A stretch of DNA of 64,000 nucleotides from Amphiura filiformis (GCF_039555335.1 NC_092647.1:20134880-20198879); one strand, 5' to 3'. Counted from the stretch's first letter, positions 35,365 to 47,299 are shown. A program made the numbers and translations. Notes: generated by a model not told the origin, from the letters alone.

Positions 35365-36790
35365 AAAACCATAATACATGATGCAGTCATGTCTACAGTA
35401 GAATTCATCTCGACCTTTGCAGGACTTAAACCCCATTAAAAGCTATTAAACCAAGATAACACTCATTGAAACAGCTCAACTGATTAAATCGGATCTTCTC
35501 TGGTTGTGCACAAGTGTCTGTTTTACATGTGCGATATCGCAATAAAGTTGGTATTATATATTTTTGGTGTTATCTGTCGTTTACATATCCTTCCTAAAAC
35601 ACAAAAGTGCGACCCTCTCCAAACACCTAAATTAGCTAAAAATTTAGGACATGTTACAAAACTATATTTTCTAGAATTTCATAGAATAATTTAAATGTAG
35701 CTTGTACCGTTTTTTTGTGGCATCCTTCAGAACGGAGCGGTCCGTTACCAATATAGCTCAATATTTTCGGTCAAATCTCCATTCAATTAACACGGGGACC
35801 CAGCAAACACAAAACGTTTTCGACATCATTCGCAAAAGGTTAGAAAAGGTTGTCAGAAAACGTTGAAATGTCGGGTTATATAAAGGGTACATTAATGGTA
35901 TAAAACGTTTTCATAACATTAAATAACATTTGTTGGTAATTTACTGCACAGCAAACAAAAATGTTTTACGGAAAACATTTAAATGTCGGGTTATATAAAG
36001 GGTATAAAAACGTTTTAATAACATTCCAAAAACATTTTTGAAAACTTGGTACAAATCATTCTAAACAGAATGTTATTTTGGGGTTGAAAAATATTTTGCA
36101 AAAAATGTTTGCCCAAAATATTTACAATAACGTTTTTAAAATGTTTTCTCGACCTTTATATAACCCGACATTTAAATGTTATTAAAACGTTTTGTAAAAA
36201 CATTTTAAGAACATTTCTGTGTTTGCTGGGTGCAAATATTTTAACATAATGTTATTTAAGTGTTGACAAAATATTTGGCCAAAAATGTTTGCAAAAATAG
36301 TTTACAATGACATTTCGAAAACATTTTAAAAACATTGTTGTAGCGTGTTTTCATACAATACGATTTCATGACCTTTATATAACCCGACATTTTAATGTTA
36401 TTAAAACGTTTTTACCTAAACCAAAACCCAAAAACCTTATATAAAACGTTTTAAAAACGTTTTTGTGTTTGCTGGGGAGTTGGCTAGCTATGAGCTAGCT
36501 ATGCTTTGCCCTCACTCATATTTTACAAAAGTGCGACCATTTCTGAACATCTAACCTAGCTGTAATTTTAGGTCATGTTAGAGAAATATATTTGCTAGAA
36601 GTTTGGAGAATAAATTAAATATTGGCTGGTTATTTTTCACACAGTGATGTTAACTAGGCAAGTGTCCATTCTTCCAACATACATCATTTGTAGAGGTCAC
36701 GCGTCAATGGTGAGAGCACTGTGTATTGTGTATAGGAAAACGGACAGTAACTGCAGTATGAACTGCCTTAAAATGTATAACAATAGAGAT
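35365..36790. repeat. inverted partial copy of the 1.47-kb element, itself interrupted
   Basis: Reverse-complement matches to 22490-21890 in order: GCAGTCATGTCTACAGTAGA, ATTTAGGACATGTTACAAAA, and GTAGAGGTCACGCGTCAATG with AAACGGACAGTAACTGCAGT. The match is broken near 35710-36520 by the CCCAGC-type element and flanking duplication. In gene B intron 3. Confidence 0.7.
35799..36476. mobile_element. 678-bp CCCAGCAAACAC-type element
   Basis: Ends CCCAGCAAACACAAAACG and its complement (TTTTTGTGTTTGCTGGG). The interior consists of direct and inverted TATATAAAGGGTA / AAAACGTTTTAATAACATT blocks. No coding. A partial relative lies at 7710. Confidence 0.8.
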
Positions 36791-37030
36791 AATGCTAATC
36801 AGTGGCGGGTACAGGGGACGGAAAATACTCAACGACGGAAACTTTTACAATATAATCACAAAGTTGAACAAAATAGACAATTTTGCTGCACAGTAGTCTC
36901 CTGTTGTTCCGCCTTTGCATTCAAAAGTAAAGACCACCCGCTATGTAGAAGGTCACTTCGAGACTTACTGCCTACAAGCTGTTATGGCAGCGCGGAGGTG
37001 GTCACGTGCGTATTTATAAACAGAGCAACA
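36790..37030. repeat. dispersed repeat family Z, copy 1
   Basis: Shares with 41960-42720 and 60300-60620 (both reverse-complemented) the segments TTTTGCTGCACA, CCGCCTTTGCATT, CTGTTATGGCAGCGCGGAGG and CACGTGCGTATTTATAAA. In gene B intron 3, near exon 3. Confidence 0.6.
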
Positions 37031-37154
37031 AAATGAGTCAAATGGAACTTTATTTTCTTCTCTACACTCATTTTGTTCATTGCTCTTTTCCCTTTTTACT
37101 CAACATTGAGTAGTTTTTTTATATAGATTATACGATCTAGATGAAAAAGCTTAC

Positions 37155-37286
37155 CAATGTACAATCCGATTGTTGATTTGGCAAAGGCATGCAAATACCC
37201 ATATAGAATATTAAACACCATACTGCTCTGGAGATTCCAGAGGTCGGGAAGACACAGAGATAGACCTTTGGAAACCACTCCCATAA
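37155..37286 (-). CDS. gene B exon 3
   Basis: Acceptor TTTCAG before 37286, donor G|GTAAGC at 37155/37154; 132 bp, phase 1 to 1. Translates as VMGVVSKGLSLCLPDLW and a hydrophobic stretch ending in TIGLYI, matching TM8-TM9 of the family. The counterpart in gene A is outside the window. Confidence 0.8.
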
Positions 37287-37395
37287 CTGAAATATGTTGA
37301 AGAGCACAAATAATTATGTTTAGTGATGATTATATTCTTTTCATTTTTAGCTTTTATACGGACGTCCGTACAAAAGGACAGTATTACATTCCAAT

Positions 37396-37401
37396 AATTT
37401 G

Positions 37402-37470
<69 letters not shown>

Positions 37471-37479
37471 GTAACCATC

Positions 37480-37511
<32 letters not shown>

Positions 37512-37522
37512 CATCTTTTTCT

Positions 37523-37552
<30 letters not shown>
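37396..37552. repeat. (ATC)n microsatellite
   Basis: Imperfect CAT/ATC triplets; the poly-Met reading frame on the minus strand is an artefact. In gene B intron 2. Confidence 0.95.
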
Positions 37553-37553
<1 letters not shown>

Positions 37554-37559
37554 TTTCTC

Positions 37560-38405
37560 TTTAACTTAGTCTCTTCATTACATCCTCTTCTTTATATTCG
37601 TCCCATCATCTTCTTTGTCATCATCTTCTTTATCCTTTGTCATCATCATCTTCTTTATCACCATCTTTTTTATCCACTTAAGCATCATCTTCCTTTTTCC
37701 TCTTTAGCATCATCTTCTTTATCCTCTTTTAGCATCATCTTCTTTATCCTCTTTTAGCATCATCTTCTTTATCCTCTTTATATCCTCTTCTTTATCCTCT
37801 TTTATATCATCTTCTTTATCCTCTTTTATATCATCTTCTTTATCCTTTTTTATATCATCTTCTTTATCCTCTTTTATATTACCTTCTTTATCCTCTTTTA
37901 TATCATCTTCTTTATCCTTTTTTATATCATCTTCTTTATCCTCTTTTATATCATCTTCTTTATCCTCTTTTATATCACCTTCTTTATCCTTTTTTATATC
38001 ATCTTCTTTATCCTCTTTTATATCATCTTCTTTATCCTCTTTTATATCATCTTCTTTATCCTTTTTTATATCATCTTCTTTATCCTCTTTTATATCATCT
38101 TCTTTATCCTCTTTTATATCACCTTCTTTATCCTGTTTTATATCACTTTCTTTATCCTCTTTTATATCACCTTCTTTATCCTCGTTTATATTACCTTCTT
38201 TATCCTCTTTTATATCACCTTCTTTATCCTCTTTTATATCACCTTCTTTATCCTCCTTTATATCATCTTCTTTATCCTCTTTTATATCACCTTCTTTATC
38301 CTCTTTTATATCACCTTCTTTATCCTCTTTTATATCACCTTCTTTATCCTCTTTTATATCATCTTCTTTATCTTCTTTTATATCACCTTCTTTATCCTCT
38401 TTTAT
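37560..38405. repeat. 24-bp minisatellite (CTTCTTTATCCTCTTTTATA...)
   Basis: About 28 regular copies from roughly 37700 onward with a 24-bp period. The minus strand keeps one open frame reading DIKEDKE(D/G) through the regular part. The array ends 27 bases from the gene B exon 2 donor and fills most of the 1,146-bp intron 2. Confidence 0.92.
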
Positions 38406-38432
38406 ATCTTGTACTTTTTTCTGCTAACTCAC

Positions 38433-38954
38433 CAAAAGCACTACCAAAAACAACTATCAACATATAAACGGAAACTAGCACAGATGACCAACAAAATGGT
38501 GGTCCTAATGCGTATACGAGGACGAGTAGAACAGATCTTTCCAATATTTCCCTCATAAAATCTATCAGGTAAAGAAGACCCAAGCGCCATCTGCGAAGGC
38601 GATCATTGTTTTTGAATAAAAGCTTCAGATCTTCAATACCATCGATGAAACTGGACCACAGTTTGTCATTTCGTATTTCCACGCGTTTACCACTTCTGTC
38701 AACGGTTTCGATCAACAACTGTGGGATGACAATGTAAAATAGAGCCATGCAGATCGCAATACATGCCATCCAAAGTGGTGGGCCATATCCATAGTCTCTG
38801 ATAAGGTATCCAATAGTTATCTGAACTACCCCGATCACTATTGATTGTGATCCTTGAAGAATTGAAATGCGCAGCAATCGGTTTTGACTATTCGTGACGT
38901 CTGAGAGGTAAGCAAATGCCTGGGCGTTTAGTAGCCCACTACCACCGGTTAGCC
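38433..38954 (-). CDS. gene B exon 2
   Basis: Acceptor TTTGATAG before 38954, donor G|GTGAGT at 38433/38432; 522 bp, phase 1 to 1. Encodes TM4-TM7, with GYLIRDYGYGPPLWMACIAI between TM5 and TM6. Very similar to gene A exon 2 along its full length. Confidence 0.88.
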
Positions 38955-39320
38955 CTATCAAATGTGAATAATATAAAGTTATCATTAAATCAGATGTCAG
39001 TAAATTACACACAAATACTATCGCTACACTTATTTATATAGTTCGAGGTTTCGCAGCAGGCTTATAAAGAAATAATGTTGCTCCAAGAGCAATAACAAAC
39101 AACTAAGCTTAAACTATAAATAAGCCCCCGATAGAGGGCAGGGCCTGAAGAATGAGGGAAATGTAAAGAGTAAACAAAAGTTAAAAGTATGAAATGGGTG
39201 ACGGGTATAAGTATGGATGACGTACTGACGTTAACAGAATCCCATTTTTGTCATCGACAGCCCGTTGTCACCCAGTAGAGACCTTCTTACTTTCGTGCCC
39301 TGCGGGGCTCTTATATTGGG

Positions 39321-39471
39321 ATCCCAATTGGAGTGTTTAGTCATCGTATGGGAGTCACCGGTCTCGGGTCTGCCGGCCCTGCAGTCTTGATGCCTGATAT
39401 CAACCAAAAACATGCCGCAGGGCCGGCGACTCCCATACGACGACTAAACTACTCCAAGTGGGACCCAAAAT
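39321..39471. mobile_element. ~150-bp hairpin element in gene B intron 1
   Basis: TCGTATGGGAGTC and AATTGGAGTGTTTAGT on the left are mirrored by GACTCCCATACGACGACTAA on the right, around a CTGCCGGCCCTGCAG core. Confidence 0.65.
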
Positions 39472-40146
39472 TAACCATAATGTTAAAACTTTGAGTATCC
39501 TTAATGTAACGACCTTTAAATGTAATATAACTTATAAAAATACTAATTTTTGTATTCTATGGTGTTCAGAATTTAAAATACGGATCACGTATTTTGACAA
39601 CGGGGTACAACGTGCGCATACGTATGCTGTAATACAGAATATTATGGCATTTACCGCGCCCATACGACCCGTATGGACACAATATGTTACGTGGGGGTGT
39701 GTGTGTATTGAGTGGCAATGTTATCGCATGATTAAGGACACTTTCTTTTAGAAAAAAAGATGCATGAAAACATTCAGCGAAAACTAAATATCCCCATTCC
39801 GTGCGGAACAAGGGAAGATGATAACAAACAAGAAACAACCGTAGCAAAAGAGAGCTCAATAGATGTCCTACTTTAAATTATAGTACATTCTTATTCAATG
39901 GGTGTGGATTTTAATTTTTTTTAAATTTTGGGTGCGCGCCGCCACGCAACGGCGGCACGGTTGTTGATCCTCAATGTTCGCCCGAATACACGTGCGAGAA
40001 ATAGGAACGCGGTTCGGCAGCTTATACGTGCGTGACTTTTTCGTTCATTTAAAACAACAGGGATGTCCTAACACAAATAACCTTTTTACTCTTGGAAAAA
40101 GCAGATTTTCTTACAAGTTGTACTTAAACTGAATAAAAGATCAACT

Positions 40147-40529
40147 GAATAAAAGATAGGATTTTGTCTTTTGACTATAGTATCATGTCATAATGGATGG
40201 CCAATATTTATATTTTTATTGCGCCGGCATCCACTACTCAAAATATTGGATTAATAAACACACAGATTGGAATTGTCCAAGCATATGCCCACTAAGCGTA
40301 CTCGAATTCAGCTGACGCCGGTACAGTGTTCAGACCTGGCGGCATCGCTTATCATACGCGCGAAGTTTGTACTCTTGCGCTATTTGTGCTATTTTTGAGT
40401 TCGCTCACGCAAACCTGACTTAGCGTCGACCCCCAGAGGCAACATGCCTAATTTCCGCGGTATGGGCCAGCCCATCCATTATAACACGATACTGGATAGG
40501 CAAAAAGACACAATCCTATCTTTTATTCT
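40147..40529. mobile_element. 383-bp foldback in gene B intron 1
   Basis: Left GAATAAAAGATAGGATT and right AATCCTATCTTTTATTC are exact inverted ends, followed inward by imperfect pairing through ATAATGGATGG. Ends 25 bases from the exon 1 donor. Confidence 0.8.
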
Positions 40530-40554
40530 CTAAATTACTGCAATATGTATTTAC

Positions 40555-41347
40555 CTGAGAAAGAGTACCCCACAGGGATGACCCATATGTGACCGTCCAC
40601 GGCGAATGAGCCGTAAATTCCTCCCCCGGTCAATTTTGTTTTATTTCATGTTTAACAAATATACATCATAAGCTTTAAAATGGTATATCATTTGACTTCA
40701 AACGATACCCAGAAGCGGGGTTATAGTTTGTTAAAATTTGCTCCTTCAACGACATTGAATACGACATTCGTACACATTTTACGCTGTAACTCAGAATACA
40801 ATTTAGGGAATTTACGGCTCATTCGTGCTGTACGGTCACATATTGGTAGCATGAGCTGATACGTAAGAAGGAAGCCTGTGACATAGCAAACGAAGCCTAA
40901 TGTATTCAGCCCTATGACAACTTTGCGGCCTACTACGTCGCTCCAAGCACCCAAAAATGGGGAGACAAAAAGCGCGGGAAGAGATCCAGAAAGAGAAATG
41001 ATCATCTGCCAATAGGCGACCTCTGCTTGGACGTCCTGAAGACGCACGTAATATGGATTACTTGTATTTCGCGCCACACACGTGCCGTTAATCCCATTGC
41101 CGGAATCAGGTAGCGTCACATTTTGTTGTATGGCTACTCTGTAACGTAGATACTGTGGCAACATTAAGCCCATTGCGCTAGTGCCTACCACTATAAGCAT
41201 AAGTACGGGTTCCACTGTGATGTATCGCGAAGCTGCCCTCTGAAGGTTGATTGGTGCGTCTGGAGGAGCAGGTTGGAGAAATGTCATGTTTTGACGAGAT
41301 GATTTAGTCTTTATTTCATCATTTGTACTTGCCGCCGCTGCCGCCAT
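40555..41347 (-). CDS. gene B exon 1, interrupted by MITE
   Basis: Starts with ATG at 41347 and ends at the donor CAG|GTAAAT (40555/40554). Total 793 bp; removing the 253-bp MITE and one TA copy leaves 538 bp, the exact length of gene A exon 1. Residues 1-169 run unbroken to LTYQLMLPI. The displaced last ten codons (WVIPVGYSFS) follow the element at 40585-40556. Confidence 0.88.
40588..40840. mobile_element. 253-bp MITE inserted in SLC46 coding sequence
   Basis: Terminal inverted repeats of about 35 bp start TGTGACCGT and contain CGAATGAGCCGTAAATTCC. TA target duplication at 40586-40587 and 40841-40842. Gene A shows the empty site at the same codon. Non-autonomous, Tc1/mariner-like TA preference. 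No in-frame splice pair that would remove it cleanly is obvious. Confidence 0.9.
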
Positions 41348-41396
41348 GTTTAGTCTAGAAAGGAATTATTAATATTAGGATTCAAAACAAGATGGT

Positions 41397-41803
41397 TGAA
41401 GCAATGAAAGACAGAGATAAAAAGAAGACTAGTTCGCGTCTGAAATTCTGACAACTAGACAGAAAATGCCGTACTGCGCAGCTTGGCAACCAATCATGGC
41501 ACGTCTTTGCCCTGATGCCAGACGCGAATAGAGGGTATCCGTGTTCTATAAGCTGCATATCCTATCAACGACTGCTATACCTTGTTTAGGACTTTCAAAA
41601 GAAGTACCTGCATGTGCAACCATGACTGTTTCAAACTAACCCGCCAAAGTCATGCAGGTAACTCCGAGGTCGTGCATTGAATTAGTTTGAATGAGGAATA
41701 CTACGGGAACCAGCGCCTTTTGTTAGAAGTCACACATGAGTGAAGTGGATAACCTCTATTAGTCTTTTTTTTTTTTTATCTCTCTCTGTCTTTCATTTTA
41801 TAA
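41397..41803. mobile_element. ~407-bp foldback upstream of gene B
   Basis: Left AATGAAAGACAGAGATAAAA and right complement near 41770-41803. It contains the ACTAGTTCGCGTCTGA motif shared with the gene A intron MITE. It begins 50 bp upstream of the gene B start codon. Confidence 0.65.
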
Positions 41804-41959
41804 TTGACGCAAAATAATCATAATTCGACACAAAATCACAGAAAAAATAGAAAAATACAGCACTATTTTTTTGGAATTAAAAAATATTATCTTGCTGAGC
41901 TGCTGTGAGCCATCTCCGTAGCTGAATGTTTCAATGATTACTCAATATGTACAAACAAA

Positions 41960-42720
41960 AATAAGGCACAGTTTACCAGTCTGCTTCGACTATATTTATA
42001 AATACGTATTTATAGATACGCACATGACCTCCGCGCCGCCATAACAGTTTGTAGACGCTAAGTCTCTATAATGATAGACAAAGATAAAAAGACTAGTTTG
42101 CGTCTGACGTCATCTGTCAATCAAACTCCGAGCACGGTTTGTTTACAAGTGTCGTGATGATATGAGTTGCTGAACACGGCGGTAAAACCGGGCGCCTTAT
42201 TGTTAATTTTGCACCTTTTAACATACAAACTATCTCAAAAGTTAGGTCTTAATAGTAGGAAACTTTCATAACCGAAGGCACCATGTCCACAATGCCTAGA
42301 AAAGTTGCTTTTTGTCTTGTAAGAGTACGTATTTTTCGCCATTCACTGCTATTCCTTTTCTCCGATCAGCACCAGCCAGATGAATCGACCTTCCTTATAC
42401 GCGCTATTAGCCAATCAAGGATCGTAGAGAATTTGATTGACAGTGACGTCAGACGCAAACTAGTCTTCTTATCTTTGTCTTTCATTATAAGTGACCTTCT
42501 TAACAGCGGGTGGTCTTCCTGTAAAGGCGGTAAACACACGAAACTACTCTGCAGCAAAATTGTCTATTTTATTCAACTTTGTGATTATATTAACGTAAAC
42601 GTTTCCGTCGATAAATATTTTTCCGTCGGCAAATACTATCAAAATTTTGTTTTTGATAACATATTACCAATTCGTAATCCCCCTTGTGTAATAACTCTGC
42701 TATCCCAGGGGTTCGTATAG
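41960..42720. repeat. dispersed repeat family Z, copy 2 (interrupted)
   Basis: Contains AGTCTGCTTCGAC, TATTTATAAATACG, CGCCGCCATAACAG, then after the nested foldback AACAGCGGGTGG, CTGCAGCAAAATTGT and TTTTTCCGTCGGCAAATACT. Same order as 60300-60620. Confidence 0.7.
42067..42490. mobile_element. ~424-bp foldback nested in repeat family Z
   Basis: Inverted ends: GACAAAGATAAAAAGACTAG and TTTGCGTCTGACGTCA on the left, mirrored at 42440-42490. It splits a family Z copy whose halves are at 41960-42066 and 42491-42720. Confidence 0.75.
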
Positions 42721-42845
42721 TGTCTTCATACACAACTTTTAACGCTTTACATAAAACGCGAGGTTTGAACACGGAAATACGAATATCGCCCACGAAAAGA
42801 CCACTTTAGATCATTATCGGATATAGGCAAAATGGATTGCGTCAT

Positions 42846-43022
42846 TTAAGGTTTGGAAATTGGGAGCCCCAAAATTTGGCACGTGTAAAAACGAAGGCAA
42901 ATATTTGTTGGCAGGCCAAGAAGGGGGTGGGGAAGCAATTTTTGGCAGGCCGAGGGGGACAAACAACTGTTGGCAAATCTTTTAAAATTTATCCCAGTCC
43001 GCTCATAATTACTGCACAGCCC
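42846..43022. repeat. dispersed repeat with GGCAGGCCGAG motif
   Basis: Repeated GCAATTTTTGGCAGGCCGAG-type phrases; relatives on the other strand at 61660-61910 and 63370-63600. Non-coding. Confidence 0.55.
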
Positions 43023-44044
43023 CTTACGGGATGAGGACACAAATTACGGAATCTTATGTTTTATAAAATAGACTGAAGCAATGAGGTGTAATGCAGGTAG
43101 GCCCCTATATGGTTCGACGTGTGTGTTTCAGTAGCGTACCGACCGGATCGGGGTTGCATACCGCGGATACCGGAATACCGAAATTGAAGGGCGTCTTCCT
43201 CTTGACCCCATTTTGTTTATGCCACAATATTATCCCCCATTTTTTGGCCCATGTTAACATTAAAAGCGGGACAACGGGACGATTTTGACAGTTTCCCCTT
43301 CGGAAATTTACCTGTACACCACACACCGACATCGCCTGGCTAATAATTATTTGGTGCAGCAGAGACACTAAAATGAATACACGGGATCGATACACGTGAG
43401 TTGCTATGCACAATTTTGATATCAGACGAAAATCTTCGGATACCGGGTTAGAAAATGGTGAATATCTCCCGTAAATGATTTTGTCTCAAGAAACCAGATC
43501 TGGTCTCATACACTTGAAAATACGTGTTGAACAGATATGATAGTCGTTAGTTTGCGCTTTGAGAAACGGCCGTGAGTCTTGGACTCAAAATCTGACCAAA
43601 ATCGCTAATTTTATATTGCGTTGGTCTTGTATGGACTACAGCGCGCAGGCACTACTCCAGTGGAGGCAGTATGACAATTAACCGCAATGTCGTATACAAG
43701 CTTACTCACACAGCGAGAAATCAATTACCCCGGCTATTGTCAGTAGCCTTAGTCAGGTCACTTGGCTAATTATATGCGTCTCATAAGGTCGGAATAAAAT
43801 GACCTTTCGTGGCTGTGGATTCAACCTACCATGGCGATTTCTACCATGGAGATATCGGGGCGATGACACTGTGCACCACTATGGTAAAATATCGAGAAGA
43901 ATGAGAAAGCCCCGAACGAAGCCCAAATATATTTCTATTCATAAATGGATCATTGCATAGTTATAAATACTTCTGTGTGACGATGTGATTTTATGTTCAC
44001 ACTTAGTAGAACAAATATGACAGGTACGAGCGTAGGCCTATTAA
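43023..44044. other. no gene recognised
   Basis: No exon-like frame or inverted-repeat element could be supported. Confidence 0.4.
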
Positions 44045-44340
44045 AAGGTATGCTTTATAAGCGGTAAAAGATTATTGCCGAATTATGGTAATCACATATA
44101 AAGTTAAGAATACTGACCAATATAATCCTTCAGTGTATTTGTTATGAAGACACAATCGAAATCCGTATCACGGTATCATCAATATCTGCCTTGTATATTT
44201 TCTAAATTATAGTTAATTTATGTTGATCATAAGGTCATAGCATGCACAATGGACTTTAGCTTTTCGCTAGTAACCATTTGTTATCAGCATCATACTTTAG
44301 GGCATACATCCGTAGCCGTAGCACTAATTTTATTCCAAAT
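44045..44340. repeat. dispersed repeat, copy 2 of the 17.3-kb family
   Basis: Direct relative of 17300-17625, about 300 bp, diverged by substitutions and small indels. Confidence 0.65.
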
Positions 44341-44664
44341 TCGTTGCCACGGAAAAACAAAGGACACAAAAAGGACGCAAAAAGGACAGAGACTTAGGGC
44401 CAGAAAGTTCGATATCCAAATCAAAAGACGAATCTTGTTCAAGTTGTTTGTTTGTTTGTTTACCCAGGTTGGTCCGTGAGGGACACATGCTAATCCATGG
44501 GCGTTCCAAGCTCATACTAAAAAATCACAAGCCTGGATACTCCAGTGTAGGTTAATAAAATGCATGCTGGCCTAGATAGCTTTGATAAACAAAGCAAGAA
44601 ATGGAATAAAATAGCAAGAAAAGGGAGAGAAGGCCACTCCCAAACACAATTGTACAATTTTACT

Positions 44665-45667
44665 CTTAGGGACGCACCATTAGATATCAAGGGGGGGGGG
44701 GGGTGCTGTGTAGTTGTTGTTTTTTAAATTTGTCGCGCCACCTGAGCAAAAAAAAATTTGCTCCACCTCAGACTAAAAAAAAAATTTGCTCCACCTTGGA
44801 CCAGAAAAAAAAAAGATTTGATGTCAAGGGTGAAAAAAAATTTGTCACAGTTAATGAAGAAAAATTAAACTCATATAGCTTTTACGTTGCACAATTTTTT
44901 GCGCTTCGCGCGAATTTGCTCATTTTTTCATCAAGATTATTTAGTTAGCTTCGAACTGGTACGTATTTTTTGCACATTTGTTTGTAAAAAGTTATTCTGC
45001 GAGCCGGATCTGTGAGTGAAAACACTCGATTCACTCTAATTCACTGATTTTCACCAAATTACACCCCAATGTCAATAGAAATCTGTGCCACATGCCGGGT
45101 CATATGACTGATTGAGAGCATAGGCGTAGATCCCGGGGGGATGGGGGATAAATCCCCCAATATTAGCTAGGGGGTGATCCATACAATCATCCCCAATGTT
45201 GACGCCTGTGCGCTTCAAGCGCATTTATTCCACGTTTGTACTGTATTTCACCAGTTTGGCTGTCAAAATTTTTCGCGCGCTTCACGGGCAATTCTTCCAT
45301 GAACTTCTTTGGTCACCAAAAGAGGCTGCATTCATTATGCTTCCAAGAAAATTTTTCAACATAAAAATAATGATGTTTTTTGTGGCACTCGAAATTTAGG
45401 CGCTACAAAACGTAAAAATGATTAAAAATATGGACAAAATTTTACAACTCGACAAACAAATTGTTGAAAATTATAAAACTTTACGATTGCAAAAAAAATT
45501 TAAAAAATGGTCTCTCCAAGGTGTTGAAATTTTTTTTTTGCTTCATCCAGGGGCTAATTTTTTTTTTTTTTTTGCTTCACCGAGGTGCTAAAATATTTTT
45601 TTGTCACGACCCCAACTACCCAGCCCCGGCCCAGCCCCCCTTGATATCTAATGGTGCGTACCTTAGC
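44665..45667. mobile_element. ~1-kb foldback with ACGCACCATTAGATATCAAGG ends
   Basis: Inverted termini of about 32 bp beginning CTTAGG(G/T)ACGCACC on both sides. The interior has A-rich and T-rich mirrored stretches with TTTGCTCCACC phrases, and no transposase. Confidence 0.8.
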
Positions 45668-45739
45668 CCTTGATATTAAGGAATAATTGATATTAAGGAA
45701 GAGGGTCTTCAATCAGTGTGTGCTACCAACAATGACATA

Positions 45740-45960
45740 ATGGCTGCGAAACGTGGACAAAACTGATAACAGCACAGCATGCAATGGAAAGAAGAATGCT
45801 GAATATCACAATACGGGACAAAATCAGGAACTCGCATAAGAAGACGGGTGACCGCTAGTAAGAAATAAAACCAAAGTCAAGAACATTCTGGAGAAAATAA
45901 AAGGGGCAAAATGGAGATGCAGGTGGACAAAACCAAGGAGGATAGATAGGAAGCTGCGAT
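45740..45960 (+). pseudogene. RTE-like non-LTR retrotransposon RT fragment
   Basis: Plus-strand frame LITAQHAMERRMLNITIRDK with IRNSHKKTGD, then after a frameshift IKTKVKNILEKIKGAKW. This is the well-known region after the RT domain (AQ.AMER.ML..T.RD.IRN, then KW.W.GH). Broken by stops. Confidence 0.75.
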
Positions 45961-46439
45961 AGATAGAAGCTGCGACAGGCTATTCATGAAAGTGGTACCA
46001 TTGTTTCGAACAAAGGGGTTCCGCCATTAAATTGGTCACTGATCCGGCATCATATTAACGCTCTACACTGCAGGCGAGTATCAATAAGTGACCACAATAC
46101 AGTCATGTGTAAGGGCAGTCATGTGTAAAGTGGTACCATTGTTTCAATGTATCCCAAATGTGTGCTTGTGTGGGTCTGAAGTCTATAAAGGAGGCTTTAG
46201 CTGTCGATGCAATCGTCTTTACCACCCACCTGGCTTTAGGCGCGTAATTTAAATAAATTGAATGCTCTTGCTGATCGATTACACATTAGAATGTATGAAG
46301 GCTGCCATTTCCACATATCTATATTACACTATAATGGTAATCGCTATACGTATACATGTAAGTATAAGTATAGGCCTATAAAGGTTGTTTTAAAGAAATT
46401 TCCATTTAATTTAAGAAGAAGATTGGCATAGAAATAGTG

Positions 46440-46720
46440 GCCTACCCAAAGAGGGGAGGGGGTTGGGAAGGGGCAGATTCACCCCTGTGAGAAGTCTTGG
46501 AAGGGGAGGATGGAGAAAGAGGGGAGGAGGGGATATGGAGAATGAGAGAGGGCTGGAGGAAGGGAGAAATGGTAAGATAATAAAGACAAGTAGATAAATA
46601 GAAATATAAGGAAAATGATGGGAATGAGAGAGGGAGGGTGAGAGGAGACAAGGAGAGCGAGGGAGTGATAAAGTGTAGGCCTAGGAAAGAATAAGTACAG
46701 AGAAGGGAAAATAAAGGAAC
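46440..46720. repeat. purine-rich GA tract
   Basis: Long polypurine stretch (GGGA/GAGA-type) on the plus strand; open minus-strand frames rich in Ser/Pro/Leu are artefacts. Confidence 0.8.
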
Positions 46721-46866
46721 GATGAATACATTTAGTAATAATTATTAGGCCTATATAATAACTAAACACATAACAGCACTGGGCAGCCATTCGATGATGT
46801 CAATGCCTTTATTCGTTACGTAATTAAAACGTCCAGTCAGATGTATTTCACACCTGCCAAACACAA

Positions 46867-47066
46867 GGCACCCAATTTCGAAAACTGGACGTTGAATGTA
46901 CACTGTCATGAATATTGATTGGCAACATTTTCCAATATGTCAGCGCTCTAATCGGAAACAATAGAAGGCACCCAATTTCGAAAACTGGACGTTGAATGTA
47001 CACTGTCATGAATATTGATTGGCAACATTTTCCAATATGTCAGCGCTCTAATCGGAAACAATAGAA
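46867..47066. repeat. perfect 100-bp tandem duplication
   Basis: 46867-46966 and 46967-47066 appear identical base for base, starting GGCACCCAATTTCGAAAACT. Confidence 0.95.
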
Positions 47067-47299
47067 CAATAGACCCTGCAAAACGACTAACAGAGTAGCC
47101 CTACTAGTATAGGGTCTTTTGACTGTGGTGATCCAAAACCATGCTATATCATAAAACCTGCTGCTGCCAGTGACTGCTAACTTTCTCAGGGACAGCGGTT
47201 AGTGGGTTGTGAGCTGGCACTGGGTTTTTAGCAGTTCTCAGTATATAGCATGGTGTATATAATGTGTAATAAAAAAAGCCCTGTGGTAGGGCTATAACA

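Noticed and set aside
37347..37550. Poly-methionine open frame
   Set aside because: Translation of a CAT/ATG triplet microsatellite in an intron.
41397..42720. Plus-strand 145-codon frame at 42283-42720 as a gene
   Set aside because: It spans the end of a nested foldback and dispersed repeat family Z, which recurs at 36.8 and 60.3 kb without keeping the frame.
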